From Clostridiales bacterium (GTDB lineage: Bacteria; Bacillota; Clostridia; Clostridiales; Oxobacteraceae): DNA of 36,305 bases. Location of the stretch: the NCBI GenBank assembly GCA_030016385.1, contig JASEJN010000036.1:1-36305 (forward strand). Direction: 5' to 3'. The notes below the pieces were generated by a model that did not search any database, was not told where the DNA came from, and was given only the letters and a program-made list of their open reading frames with translations. Position 1 is the stretch's first letter. Every line of letters begins with the position of its first letter. This document shows, piece after piece, positions 23,661 to 32,533 of the stretch. Made by a program: the position numbers and the translations under genes.

Positions 23661-25219
23661 CTTTTTCTTTTCCTTCTGTATTTAATATAATTATTGATAT
23701 CCCTGGCGGATACGCTTCCTGTTATTATTAGCATGATCATATAAACTATTATACCAGCTATTATAGATAAAATGGTAGTTATGCCGTTATTTCCGGATAA
23801 TATTATCATCCTGTTATATGACATATTAACTATGATGCCCATTGCGATTCCGGATAAAAGGGGCCTTAAAAACATCTTGTCAATATCAAAGGATATGTAA
23901 GCACATTCCGAGGCGTCTTTAAAATTGAGCACCGCAGTTACAGCATAACCCAAGATGGTCGATATCGCAGCACCGCTAATATTAAGCATGGGCATCGAGG
24001 TCAATATAAAGACAAAAAAAAGCTTGAACAATGCTCCGATGGCTATATTTTTTACAGGCGACGTGACGTTTCCCACTCCCTGAAGTATGCTCACAAGGGT
24101 TTGTGCCAAAACTATGAAAACCACGCTTATCGAAAGCAGTCTCAGTATTTCCCCGCCTTCTCCCCTGCCCGGGAAAATCAGATGCAGTATTGGACCGGAC
24201 AGTATAAAAAGGCCTATTGCGGACGGGATGGCTACGATCATAGATACTTTTATGGCACTTTCGGCCCGGTTTTTGATCCTATCCATATTTCTTATGGCTT
24301 TTACTTCCGACATTGCAGGAACAAGAGAAGTTCCAAGTGCAACAGAAAAAGTCAGAGGCACATTGATAAGGACGTGGGCTTTCCCCGTAAGCTGACCATA
24401 CAGCTCGGTTGCCGTTTTCTGACTAAAGCCTGCTGCAAGAAGCCTGGCAGGTACAACCGCTGAATCTATCAAAGACATTATCGACCCTACCGTCATTCCG
24501 ATGGATATGGGAAGCGCGATTTTTAAAAGTTCTTTTACAATATTTTCATCCTGACTTTTATCAAGAACCGCAGCTTTTAAAAATCTTTTTTTTTGAACCA
24601 TGTATCCCGCAAAAAGCAATATGCACCCGAGTATGGCGCCCGCGCATGCTCCGAATGACGCACCTGCTGCGCTTATGCTCACGCCATAAGGCATAAATAT
24701 ATATGTAAGACCTACCCCCACTATAACCCTTCCAAGCTGTTCAATTATCTGAGACGCCGCTGGCATGGACATCATCTGCATGCCCTGAAAATATCCTCTG
24801 AAACCATTCATAACGGATACGAAAAAGGGAGCAAAAGAAATAGCAATCAGCGAATAATATGCATCGCTTCTCCATTTCAATAGTTTAAGGATCAATGGGG
24901 CAAAAATATACAGCAGGATTGAAGCGGCAGCGCCGATTATGCTAAGTATCCTGAGAGAAACCTTAAAAACCCTGTATGCCTGATAATCTTTCCCTGTAGC
25001 TATTCTCTCGGAGACCATCTTGGATATGGCAACAGGGAAACCCGATAAAATGCCCAGTATGAACATATATATAGGATACGACAATTGATATATGCCTATG
25101 CCCTCGTCGCCTATAAGCATTGTAACAGGCCATCTGAAAAACAGCCCTAAAAACTTTGCGACGATACCCGACACGCCCAGTATGATCGCACCGGTCACAA
25201 AGCTTTGTTTATCTTTCAT
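23657..25219 (-). CDS. spoVB: Stage V sporulation protein B, MurJ-like MOP-superfamily flippase
   Basis: A 520-residue integral membrane protein with about 14 helices. It begins SFVTGAIILGVSGIVAKFLGLFFRWPVTML, the SpoVB/MurJ N-terminal signature, and has conserved RGYFQGMQMMSMPAASQIIEQ and GSIMSLIDSAVVP blocks. The family flips lipid-linked polysaccharide precursors; SpoVB is needed for spore cortex in Bacillus. It precedes mazG as in Bacillus (spoVB-yabN) and overlaps it by 4 bp. YtgP and YabM are close paralogues, but gene order favours SpoVB. Confidence 0.92.
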   Translation of the reverse strand: MKDKQSFVTGAIILGVSGIVAKFLGLFFRWPVTMLIGDEGIGIYQLSYPIYMFILGILSGFPVAISKMVSERIATGKDYQAYRVFKVSLRILSIIGAAASILLYIFAPLILKLLKWRSDAYYSLIAISFAPFFVSVMNGFRGYFQGMQMMSMPAASQIIEQLGRVIVGVGLTYIFMPYGVSISAAGASFGACAGAILGCILLFAGYMVQKKRFLKAAVLDKSQDENIVKELLKIALPISIGMTVGSIMSLIDSAVVPARLLAAGFSQKTATELYGQLTGKAHVLINVPLTFSVALGTSLVPAMSEVKAIRNMDRIKNRAESAIKVSMIVAIPSAIGLFILSGPILHLIFPGRGEGGEILRLLSISVVFIVLAQTLVSILQGVGNVTSPVKNIAIGALFKLFFVFILTSMPMLNISGAAISTILGYAVTAVLNFKDASECAYISFDIDKMFLRPLLSGIAMGIIVNMSYNRMIILSGNNGITTILSIIAGIIVYMIMLIITGSVSARDINNYIKYRRKRKR

Positions 25220-25292
25220 GTTTTACCCCCTTTATATACTGCATTAAACTCTGATTCACCAAAACTTTCATAACGTTCATTGCAATATTCGG

Positions 25293-25337
25293 AAAACATA
25301 ATTTTATTTATGCTGAATCTCAAATTGCGAATCGAAG
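25293..25337 (+). repeat. MITE-like repeat fragment (right half of long form), copy 7
   Basis: The stretch ends GCGAATCGAAG and read in reverse aligns with the end of copy 3 (CTTCRATYCRYAATTTGA, then GCATAAATA and ATTATGTT). The other half is missing and similarity stops near 25293. Confidence 0.65.
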
Positions 25338-25441
25338 AACTAAAATAAAATTCTTTTCAAATTATGCTATTCAGGGGAAATATAAAATATGATAACAAAA
25401 GAGTCTGCCTTTATGACACTTGTAGGTTTATGACGTGTATA

Positions 25442-25476
25442 AATTAACCGGCCTGGAAAAGTCAGGCCGGTTAATT
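25442..25476 (-). terminator. Second hairpin downstream of spoVT
   Basis: A 14-bp stem, AATTAACCGGCCTG against CAGGCCGGTTAATT, with a 7-nt loop. It follows the terminator at 25490-25514 and could back it up. Its T-tract is short. Confidence 0.65.
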
Positions 25477-25489
25477 ATTCTTAAGCATA

Positions 25490-25514
25490 AAAAAAGCAGC
25501 ATTTGCTGCTTTTT
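25490..25514 (-). terminator. Terminator overlapping the spoVT stop
   Basis: AAAAAGCAGC pairs with GCTGCTTTTT around 4 bases, giving a T-run on either strand. The spoVT stop codon begins inside its right arm (25513-25515). Confidence 0.85.
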
Positions 25515-26070
25515 ATTGTTCCATCTGTTTGCCCAAGAAACCTGCGGCTGTTTCTGCAAGTTTTCTTTCAGTATCACCCATAATAGTATCAGCCTCTTTG
25601 GATAAGATTATCACCGAGCCTATAGGATCGCCTTCTGCGATTATCGGAGCTATTACCTGTGAAGTATACTTTGTGCCGTCTTCCTCGTCAGCTGATATGG
25701 CAAAACCGTTACCGTTATTTTTATCGGTCCGGATAACGGTTTTTCTTTCATTCATAATCGTCTCAATATCTTCGCTGATCCTTTTATCCATGTATTCTTT
25801 CTTTGTCGCCCCTGCCACAGCAACAATAGTATCTTTATCTGATATCAAAACCGTATGTCCTAATGACTGTTGGAGTGATTCTGCATATTCTTTTGCAAAA
25901 TCGCTCAATTCTCCGATAGGTGAATACTTTTTTAATATGACTCCACCTTCGCGATCAGTAAAGATTTCGAGAGGGTCTCCTTCCCTTATCCTTAATGTCC
26001 TTCTTATCTCTTTGGGGATAACCACCCTTCCGAGGTCGTCTATACGCCTTACAATACCGGTTGCTTTCAT
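25513..26070 (-). CDS. spoVT: Stage V sporulation protein T, transcription regulator
   Basis: A 185-residue regulator with an N-terminal AbrB swapped-hairpin DNA-binding domain (MKATGIVRRIDDLGRVVIPKEIRRTLRIREGDPLEIFTDREG, about 1-50) and a C-terminal GAF-like sensor domain. In Bacillus it tunes sigma-G genes in the forespore. The start is the ATG at 26070, where the family begins and AAGGAGGG lies upstream; 15 in-frame codons above it are not conserved. Its position between prsA and spoVB matches Bacillus. I saw no convincing sigma-G promoter. Confidence 0.96.
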   Translation of the reverse strand: MKATGIVRRIDDLGRVVIPKEIRRTLRIREGDPLEIFTDREGGVILKKYSPIGELSDFAKEYAESLQQSLGHTVLISDKDTIVAVAGATKKEYMDKRISEDIETIMNERKTVIRTDKNNGNGFAISADEEDGTKYTSQVIAPIIAEGDPIGSVIILSKEADTIMGDTERKLAETAAGFLGKQMEQ

Positions 26071-26240
26071 AATGTCCCTCCTTAAAGCTTTTCTCTTGTA
26101 AATATTATTCTGCATTTATATACATTTTATTCATATTCTGTTAAATGCACAAAATATAATCATTTAACTCCTAAAAATATATTTCTACATTTTTAAAAAA
26201 AATATACACATAAAAGCCATGTTTGTAAAATTTTATTAAA
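26071..26240. other. AT-rich leader of spoVT
   Basis: This part of the 336-bp spoVT-prsA interval holds the spoVT ribosome site and presumably its promoter. Several AT-rich boxes occur but no pair has both good sequence and spacing. The rest of the interval is the hairpin element at 26241-26343 and about 60 bases next to prsA with nothing recognisable. Confidence 0.4.
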
Positions 26241-26343
26241 AAAGAGGCTGTCTCATAATAAATAAACAATACAAAATATTAAGCATCTCCAATTTGTGAA
26301 GTCAATATTTTGTATATAAAATTTATTTTGAGACAGCCTCTTT
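26241..26343 (-). repeat. 103-bp inverted-repeat element with GGCTGT ends, probable prsA terminator
   Basis: The ends AAAGAGGCTGTCTCA and TGAGACAGCCTCTTT are perfect 15-bp inverted repeats, and an inner pair ATACAAAATATT/AATATTTTGTAT extends the fold around a 23-nt loop. On the minus strand the left arm is followed by T6, so it could terminate prsA. The arm GGCTGTCTCATAATAAATA matches the arm of the hairpin at 124-169 at 16 of 19 bases. The size and ends suggest a second miniature element family. No clear target duplication is seen. Confidence 0.7.
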
Positions 26344-26406
26344 CATGGATATGATTGATTACATATTTTATATCTGAATACACTCAAATATGCTGCCAGC
26401 CCCTGA

Positions 26407-27450
26407 TTATTTTGAATTGCTTATATTCTTATCATATGTCTGTATTTTAGCCTTCGAGTACCAATCGTTAAAGTCAGCCTCATATTTCTGCTGCTTTTTC
26501 TGGTTTAAAACGGTAGTTTTAATGTCATCTTTAACCTTATCCAAAGGTTTTACAGGATATTCGGTCTTCTTTGTAACTTTTATAATATGGTATCCATACT
26601 GTGACTTAACAGGTTCGCTGACCTGCCCTTCTTTTAGAGCCATAGCCGCTTTCATAAAATCCGAATCATAATTAGGGTCATTATACTGAACCTCTCCGAG
26701 GCTCCCACCCTGCTTATTCGTCCCGGAATCCGTCGAATACTGCTTTGCAAGAGCAGCAAAATCTTCACCCTTATCGAGTTTCTGCTTTATGGTCTTTGCA
26801 AGATTGAGATCATTCTCGCCTACCAGTATATGGGAAACAGCCATGGTATCCGGTTTTTCCGTAAAACTGTATGGATTATCATTATAATACTTTTTGATTT
26901 CATCATCGGATACGGTAACATCCTTGGTTGCGTATTCCGCAACTTTCTGGCGTATAACCTGGGTTCTGGCAAGTTTATTCAACAGATCATCACTTAACTT
27001 ATTATCGGACATCCATTTTTTAAACTCATCGTCGGTCTTGCCTTCTTTTATTTTATCTATAATTTTTTTAGTTTCGGTTTTAATTTCATTCTCATCTTTA
27101 AAAATCTTCAGTTCGGTCGCTTTTTCCTCAATCACTTTATCCTGAATCATATCATTCAGAACTTCTTTCTTATATCCGTTCAATAGATCCTTGCCTTCCT
27201 GAGTTGAAAAATACTGGTCGGTATACTTCGTCGAATCGCTCGCCTTAAGCTGTTCTTTTATGTCCTGTTCCGCATAATTATATATTTGATCCAATTCACC
27301 GCGGGTTATATACTGATTTCCCACCTTTGCGACCTTTTCCTTTGCGATCGCACCCTTGCTCTTTTCTATAAACGCACAGCCGGATAAAGATACGACGGCT
27401 GCCATGGCCAACGCTAAAAAGAGCATTGCTTTTTTCTTATATTTTCCCAA
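26407..27450 (-). CDS. prsA: PrsA-like peptidyl-prolyl isomerase lipoprotein (PpiC type)
   Basis: A 347-residue extracytoplasmic folding factor. The signal peptide ends in lipobox LSGC (Cys25). A helical SurA-like N domain precedes a parvulin (PpiC) domain at about 202-294 (DTMAVSHILVG, FAALAKQYSTDSGTNKQGGSLGEV, GYHIIKVTKK). It would help fold secreted and wall-active proteins such as the PBP in this window. It starts at a TTG with GGAGAGGG six bases upstream. It lies between mfd and spoVT, where Bacillus and other Clostridia often keep a foldase gene. Confidence 0.94.
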   Translation of the reverse strand: MGKYKKKAMLFLALAMAAVVSLSGCAFIEKSKGAIAKEKVAKVGNQYITRGELDQIYNYAEQDIKEQLKASDSTKYTDQYFSTQEGKDLLNGYKKEVLNDMIQDKVIEEKATELKIFKDENEIKTETKKIIDKIKEGKTDDEFKKWMSDNKLSDDLLNKLARTQVIRQKVAEYATKDVTVSDDEIKKYYNDNPYSFTEKPDTMAVSHILVGENDLNLAKTIKQKLDKGEDFAALAKQYSTDSGTNKQGGSLGEVQYNDPNYDSDFMKAAMALKEGQVSEPVKSQYGYHIIKVTKKTEYPVKPLDKVKDDIKTTVLNQKKQQKYEADFNDWYSKAKIQTYDKNISNSK

Positions 27451-27551
27451 ATCAATCCCTCTCCTTTATGCTTTATAAGCCTTTTTTCCAAACGAGTGCA
27501 TTAAATATATTATAATACAAATACATATATATCGCACGGTATTTAAATCTG

Positions 27552-30500
27552 CTATGCAGTCTTTACGACCTGCAGATTGTTCATCGCCCCAAGCAATTCC
27601 TGCAGCAGTTTTAATATCTCATCGTCCTTGAGTTTATTAACCTTCAATGAAAAATACGGAACTTTCGAAGAATTAAATAAAAGCACCTTGCCGAACTTGC
27701 CGGCAAGCTTAATCATATTCTTAGATATTAAAGAAATATTTTCATTGCAATAGAGATTTATAATGTCTCCCTTTTGGGATATAGCTGAAATACCGCATTT
27801 GGATGCGACGGATTTTATATATGCTACTTTCAATAAATTTTGCAATGCACAGGGTATATCCCCAAACCTATCTTCAACTTCCTCCTGTATATCATACATG
27901 TCCTGTATATCCCTTATGGAGGCTATCTTTTTATATATTTCAATCTTTTGCGTTTCATCGCTTATATAACTGCTGTCTATATATGCATTTATGCTGATAT
28001 CCACAGATGTCTCCACAGGTGCTGAAGATACTTCTCCTTTTATCTCATTGACTGTTTCCTGAATAAGCCTGCAGTACATGTCATATCCTACCGCTTCCAT
28101 ATGCCCATGCTGTTCAGCGCCAAGCATATTTCCGGCTCCTCTTATCTCCAGATCCCTCATGGCTATTTTAAAACCGGAGCCGAACTCGGTAAATTCCTTT
28201 ATAGCCTCCAGCCTCTTTTCAGCTACCTCTGCAAGAACCTTATCCTTTCTGTAAGTAAGATAGGCATATGCCATCCTGTTGGACCTTCCGACCCTCCCCC
28301 TTAGTTGGTAAAGCTGGGATAAGCCCATCTTATCGGCGTCGTATACTACAAGTGTATTCACATTTGGTATGTCAAGCCCCGTCTCGATTATGGTAGTGCA
28401 TAGCAAGACATCATATTCACGCTTTAAAAAACTCTCCATTACGTTCTCAAGCTCATGCTCGCTCATCTGCCCATGCCCGATGCCGATCCTTGCTTCCGGC
28501 ACCAGTGAACTGAGCCTTGCGAACATATCCTTTATAGATTCCACCCTGTTATATACAAAATATACTTGCCCTCCTCTGTTCAGTTCCCTCAATATGGCAT
28601 CCCTTATAAGCTGCTCATTGAACTCCAGGACATAAGTGGAAACAGGGTATCTTTCCTCCGGTGGTGTTTCGATTATACTCATATCCCTCACATTTAAAAG
28701 CGACATATGGAGGGTTCTCGGAATAGGTGTCGCAGTCAATGTGAGCACATCCACATTTTTTTTGATATTTTTAATCTTTTCCTTATGGGCGACGCCAAAA
28801 CGCTGCTCTTCATCTATGATTAAGAGCCCTAAATCCTTAAAAACCACATCCTTTTGAAGAAGCCTGTGAGTTCCGACCAGTATGTCGATGCTTCCCTCTT
28901 TTAACTCCCCCAATGTTTTCTTCTGCTGCGACGAAGACCTGAACCTGCTTATCATATCTACTTTTACAGGAAAGTCTGCAAATCGCTGCATAAAATTGTT
29001 GTAATGCTGCTCCGCAAGTATTGTCGTCGGCACTAGAAAAGCGACTTGTTTTCCATCCATAACAGCTTTGAATGCAGCCCTCAGTGCAACTTCGGTCTTA
29101 CCATATCCCACATCGCCGCAAAGTAGCCTATCCATAGGCCTTTTACTTTCCATATCCCTTTTTATCTCTTCGATGGCTGTCAGTTGGTCAGGAGTTTCTT
29201 CATAAGGAAATTCCTCTTCAAACTGTGCCTGCCACGGCGTATCGGCCGAGAAAGCATGCCCCTCGACTTTTTGCCTTATTGCATAGAGCTTGACAAGGTC
29301 TTCAGCCATTTTTTTAATGGATTCCTTGACCTTGACCTTCGCTTTACTCCATTCGGTGCCGCCAAGTTTATATATCTTGGGAGGTTTCCCCTCGGAACCT
29401 ATATATTTTTGTACAAGATCCAGCTGTTCCACCGGAACATATAGTTTATCTCCTGAGGCATATCTTATATCGAGATAGTCCCTTTTTATTCCATCCACTG
29501 TAAGCTGTCCGATGCCCTGAAATATACCTATACCGTGATTTACATGGACGACATAGTCGCCTATCTTAAGATCCGTAAAATTTTTTATCTTCGATGATAC
29601 CCCGCTTTGAGACATAAACCTTCTTCTGTGCTTTTTCTCTCCGAATATCTCCCTGTCCGAAACGACTGCAAAATGTATTGCAGGATATTCAAACCCTTCC
29701 GATATTGCGCCGTTTGTTATGATAATCTGTCCCGGCAGAATATCCTCCGGATAAACATCATAATATGCTGTCTCAATACCCTTTTCCCTTAAAGTTTCCG
29801 CTATCATTCGCCCTTTTGCAGGTGTTCCCGATAATATAACCACTTTATATTTTTTTAACTTCCAGTCTTTTATGTCTTCGATTAAAAGCTCTATTTTGCC
29901 ATCATATGAATGAATGGATACCGCATAGAAGTTCACTGCTGTAACCGGCCTAAATTTTTCCACATTTTTCGGGAACAGATTGAGTGTCAGTAATTTATTT
30001 TCACGTATGGACCCTAAAACTTCACCCTTTGGATATAAAAGTTCTCCCTGCAGGGGCATTACATTTCCCTTTTCAAGCATGGTTTTGTATAGCTCCTGAA
30101 ATTCAAAAGATTGAGTGTCTATTCTCTGAATTACTCTTTGCGGTTCATCGACCATAACCAGTGGTTTATCCTTAAAAAAGTCAAATAGCGTAAAAGACCT
30201 GCTATAGAAATACGGGAAAAAGCTATCGATCCCCTCAAAATAAATGCTCTCTTTAAGTTTCTCGGCTATATTGCCCATCCTGGTCCTTAATCGGCTTTCA
30301 GCTTCCTTGTTTTTTTTGCTTCTGAAATTTTTGATCTGACTTTCCGCATCATTTTTTATTTTTTCATATGCTTTTTGTATTGTTTCACGTGAAACAATCA
30401 TTTCCCTTGCAGGAAAAATCTGGGCATAGTTGACCTTTTCCGTCGATCTTTGTGAAAGCACATCAAACTGCCTTATAGAATCGATCTCGACATCAAATAA

Positions 30501-31079
30501 TTCCATCCTGTAAGGCTTATCGCATATCATCGGGAAAAAATCGATTATGCCTCCCCTTATGCTGAATTGTCCCTTCCCTTCCACTATATCCACTCTTTCA
30601 TATCCTGCAATAATAAAAGTATTTATAATATCGCTTAAATTTACTACATCGCCAACTTTGAACTTCAGAGAATACTTCCTTACAATATTCGGATCTATAT
30701 ACCTTTGAGCGATATTGTCGACAGAAGTTACAACAATGCAGTTATCCCCTTCCATTATTCCATTTATGACTTTCAGTCTCTCGCTTGCGATATCCCAGCT
30801 TACGGCTTCAATATCATACAGCATCGCCTCCCTTGACGGAAGGTAATATACCTTGTCTGTAAAAAAACATAAATCTTCATATATTGTTTTTGCTTCCATA
30901 TCATTATAAGTTATGAGCATCACAGGCTTATTGACAGAATCATAAACAGAATAAACGATGTGGCTTTTGCTGGACCCAGATAATCCGTTTACGGCAACAG
31001 GATTCAGGCCCTTTTTTATATCGCTGAGAAGAAGATTGAATTCGTTCATTTCATACAAGGGTTTGATAAGTCCGTTCAT
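27552..31079 (-). CDS. mfd: Transcription-repair coupling factor Mfd
   Basis: A 1175-residue translocase of normal length that removes RNA polymerase stalled at DNA lesions and recruits UvrA. A UvrB-like region (1-400) includes GQFSIRGGIIDFFP. The polymerase-interacting domain (505-560) is GDYVVHVNHGIGIFQG. The RecG-like motor has Walker A GDVGYGKT (655-662), DEEQ (756-759), TATPIPRTL, and helicase motifs V-VI (ETGLDIPNVNT, QLRGRVGRS). A C-terminal regulatory (D7) domain ends it. The ATG follows GAGGTG. It lies 93 bp after pth, the conserved pth-mfd order. Confidence 0.98.
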   Translation of the reverse strand: MNGLIKPLYEMNEFNLLLSDIKKGLNPVAVNGLSGSSKSHIVYSVYDSVNKPVMLITYNDMEAKTIYEDLCFFTDKVYYLPSREAMLYDIEAVSWDIASERLKVINGIMEGDNCIVVTSVDNIAQRYIDPNIVRKYSLKFKVGDVVNLSDIINTFIIAGYERVDIVEGKGQFSIRGGIIDFFPMICDKPYRMELFDVEIDSIRQFDVLSQRSTEKVNYAQIFPAREMIVSRETIQKAYEKIKNDAESQIKNFRSKKNKEAESRLRTRMGNIAEKLKESIYFEGIDSFFPYFYSRSFTLFDFFKDKPLVMVDEPQRVIQRIDTQSFEFQELYKTMLEKGNVMPLQGELLYPKGEVLGSIRENKLLTLNLFPKNVEKFRPVTAVNFYAVSIHSYDGKIELLIEDIKDWKLKKYKVVILSGTPAKGRMIAETLREKGIETAYYDVYPEDILPGQIIITNGAISEGFEYPAIHFAVVSDREIFGEKKHRRRFMSQSGVSSKIKNFTDLKIGDYVVHVNHGIGIFQGIGQLTVDGIKRDYLDIRYASGDKLYVPVEQLDLVQKYIGSEGKPPKIYKLGGTEWSKAKVKVKESIKKMAEDLVKLYAIRQKVEGHAFSADTPWQAQFEEEFPYEETPDQLTAIEEIKRDMESKRPMDRLLCGDVGYGKTEVALRAAFKAVMDGKQVAFLVPTTILAEQHYNNFMQRFADFPVKVDMISRFRSSSQQKKTLGELKEGSIDILVGTHRLLQKDVVFKDLGLLIIDEEQRFGVAHKEKIKNIKKNVDVLTLTATPIPRTLHMSLLNVRDMSIIETPPEERYPVSTYVLEFNEQLIRDAILRELNRGGQVYFVYNRVESIKDMFARLSSLVPEARIGIGHGQMSEHELENVMESFLKREYDVLLCTTIIETGLDIPNVNTLVVYDADKMGLSQLYQLRGRVGRSNRMAYAYLTYRKDKVLAEVAEKRLEAIKEFTEFGSGFKIAMRDLEIRGAGNMLGAEQHGHMEAVGYDMYCRLIQETVNEIKGEVSSAPVETSVDISINAYIDSSYISDETQKIEIYKKIASIRDIQDMYDIQEEVEDRFGDIPCALQNLLKVAYIKSVASKCGISAISQKGDIINLYCNENISLISKNMIKLAGKFGKVLLFNSSKVPYFSLKVNKLKDDEILKLLQELLGAMNNLQVVKTA

Positions 31080-31172
31080 ATATTACACCTCATTTTAAGA
31101 CAAAAGCATATTAACCTGAGAGCTTAATGCCATCAGGTTTATATTTCTATTATTAACAAAATCAGTCGCCAT

Positions 31173-31757
31173 TTATTCATCTTGCATTAACGATTCATGT
31201 TTGTAACTGTTATAAGTATTCATGGCTTTATCTATTCCATACCTTATGATATATTCTATACCTTCTGCTGCGACTTTTACAACATCATTTATTATCTTTG
31301 CTTCATAATCGTCAAATCTTCCGAGAACATGATTTATAAGATCGCCCCTATTCATGCCTATCCCGACCCTCACCCTCGGGAACCCGCAGCTTCCAAGCTG
31401 GTATATAATCGATTTCATGCCATTGTGGCCTCCATCGCTTCCCGACGGCCTGAGCCTTATCCTTCCAACGGGCAGATTAACGTCATCATATACGACTATC
31501 AGGTTCGATAGCTGTATATTATAAAAATTTACAGCATCAACTATGCTCTCACCGCTGGAATTCATATATGTTTCAGGCTTCAGCAGCAAAACTTTCTCTC
31601 CATCGATAGCACCTTCGCCACACATCCCTTTAAATTTTTTTTTGCTTATCTTTATATTATTTTTATATGCGAAATAATCGACTACGTGAAATCCTGTATT
31701 GTGCCTGGTATCCTGATATTCTATCCCGGGATTGCCAAGACCAGCAATTATGTACAT
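31173..31757 (-). CDS. pth: Peptidyl-tRNA hydrolase
   Basis: A 194-residue enzyme that cleaves peptidyl-tRNA released by aborted translation. It begins MYIIAGLGNPGIEYQDTRHNTGF, with catalytic His19 in TRHNTGF, and has VVYDDVNLPVGRIRLRPSGSDGGHNGMKSI and RVRVGIGMNRGD. The ATG follows GGAGAGG. It is the first gene before mfd on the minus strand. Confidence 0.98.
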   Translation of the reverse strand: MYIIAGLGNPGIEYQDTRHNTGFHVVDYFAYKNNIKISKKKFKGMCGEGAIDGEKVLLLKPETYMNSSGESIVDAVNFYNIQLSNLIVVYDDVNLPVGRIRLRPSGSDGGHNGMKSIIYQLGSCGFPRVRVGIGMNRGDLINHVLGRFDDYEAKIINDVVKVAAEGIEYIIRYGIDKAMNTYNSYKHESLMQDE

Positions 31758-31881
31758 GTTACCTCTCCTTCTCTTATGTGCTTAAGGTCCATACAGCCTA
31801 TTTGAATAATATTCTAATGATATAAAATATGCATCCATATACTTTATTTATATAATACTATTTTTCCCCATATATAGGAAG

Positions 31882-31921
31882 GGGGACGGTCTCTGTTAAT
31901 TATTAACAGTTAACCGTCCCC
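31882..31921. repeat. GGGGACGGT hairpin forming the 3' end of the small membrane-protein gene
   Basis: GGGGACGGT (31882-31890) pairs with ACCGTCCCC (31913-31921), enclosing a second stem CTGTTAA/TTAACAG. Hairpins with this kind of GGGACGGT/ACCGTCCC end are familiar as dispersed REP-like repeats in clostridial genomes; this is from memory and was not searched here. The stop codon and last seven or eight codons of the gene at 31896 lie inside it. There is no good T-tract, so a plain terminator is less likely. Confidence 0.6.
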
Positions 31922-32216
31922 TGTTTGTCTCCTGAATATAACGGGTCCTCCTGCGCTGCCTCTTTCTGTTTATCATTTTTTTATGTTTGCTCGTATCATG
32001 CCTGAAATCGGTTATTTCCACCAGCAGATAAATAAAAATCAATACTGCTGGAATTATTTCGCAAATTATAATTCCGATTTCTGTACTGACAAATCCGGAT
32101 ATGTATGTCATGTACGGGATTTCAATAAAATTTATTTTTGAATTTACAATTAAAACAAATATCAAAAATAAAGTGGAAATTAAAATAATACTAATGAATT
32201 TAATTACATATTTCAC
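31896..32216 (-). CDS. Small two-helix membrane protein of unknown function
   Basis: About 106 residues with two hydrophobic helices (about 4-26 and 40-65) joined by a short segment (NSKINFIEIPYMTYISG) and a strongly basic tail (KHKKMINRKRQRRRTR). I do not recognise it with confidence; the topology and the spacing of an N..I.F....P motif after helix 1 resemble LapA-type (DUF1049) proteins. The best start is a GTG at 32216, nine bases after GGGTGG; a TTG at 32249 gives 11 more residues but lacks a ribosome site. The last residues (GRLTVNN) are encoded by the hairpin repeat, so the C-terminus may have been replaced. It lies alone between pth and htrA. Confidence 0.6.
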   Translation of the reverse strand: MKYVIKFISIILISTLFLIFVLIVNSKINFIEIPYMTYISGFVSTEIGIIICEIIPAVLIFIYLLVEITDFRHDTSKHKKMINRKRQRRRTRYIQETNRGRLTVNN

Positions 32217-32472
32217 ATTCACGCGCCACCCATTCTCTTTATTTAGCAATCAATAAATATATTATAATGCAAGATGGAATATGAAATAAAAAAATCATAT
32301 GACAGAGATATCCCTTTATTTACATAAGTTATAATGTAATCCCCTTAAAATATATCGGTTAATAAAATATTACAGAAAAAATTACAGAAAAAACGAAAAA
32401 ATGGTAATAAAAAATTTTAAAGAGGATATAATAATGAATGTACATTAATTCATTTTCCCCATCCCACTACAT
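32217..32472. other. AT-rich gap between the small membrane-protein gene and htrA
   Basis: No open frame with gene-like features. The plus strand has AGAGGATATAATA followed by ATG and only three more codons (near 32434), which I take as chance. The promoter of the downstream small gene should lie here but I cannot fix it. Confidence 0.4.
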
Positions 32473-32510
32473 ATAAAAATCCTTCCAGTTTTACTGGAAG
32501 GATTTTTATA
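32473..32510. terminator. Terminator of the regulator-kinase-htrA operon
   Basis: AAAAATCCTTCCAGT pairs perfectly with ACTGGAAGGATTTTT around TTT. It is a symmetrical intrinsic terminator about 25 bp after the htrA stop. Confidence 0.92.
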
Positions 32511-32533
32511 TGTTATTCAATATCTTTTATATG

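Noticed and set aside
25529..26101. A 190-codon plus-strand frame opposite spoVT
   Set aside because: It is the antisense of a clear AbrB-GAF regulator and has no ribosome site.
26071..26200. A sigma-G promoter for spoVT
   Set aside because: TGAATA occurs upstream but the nearest -10-like box is 15 bp away and poor; neither sequence nor spacing is good enough.
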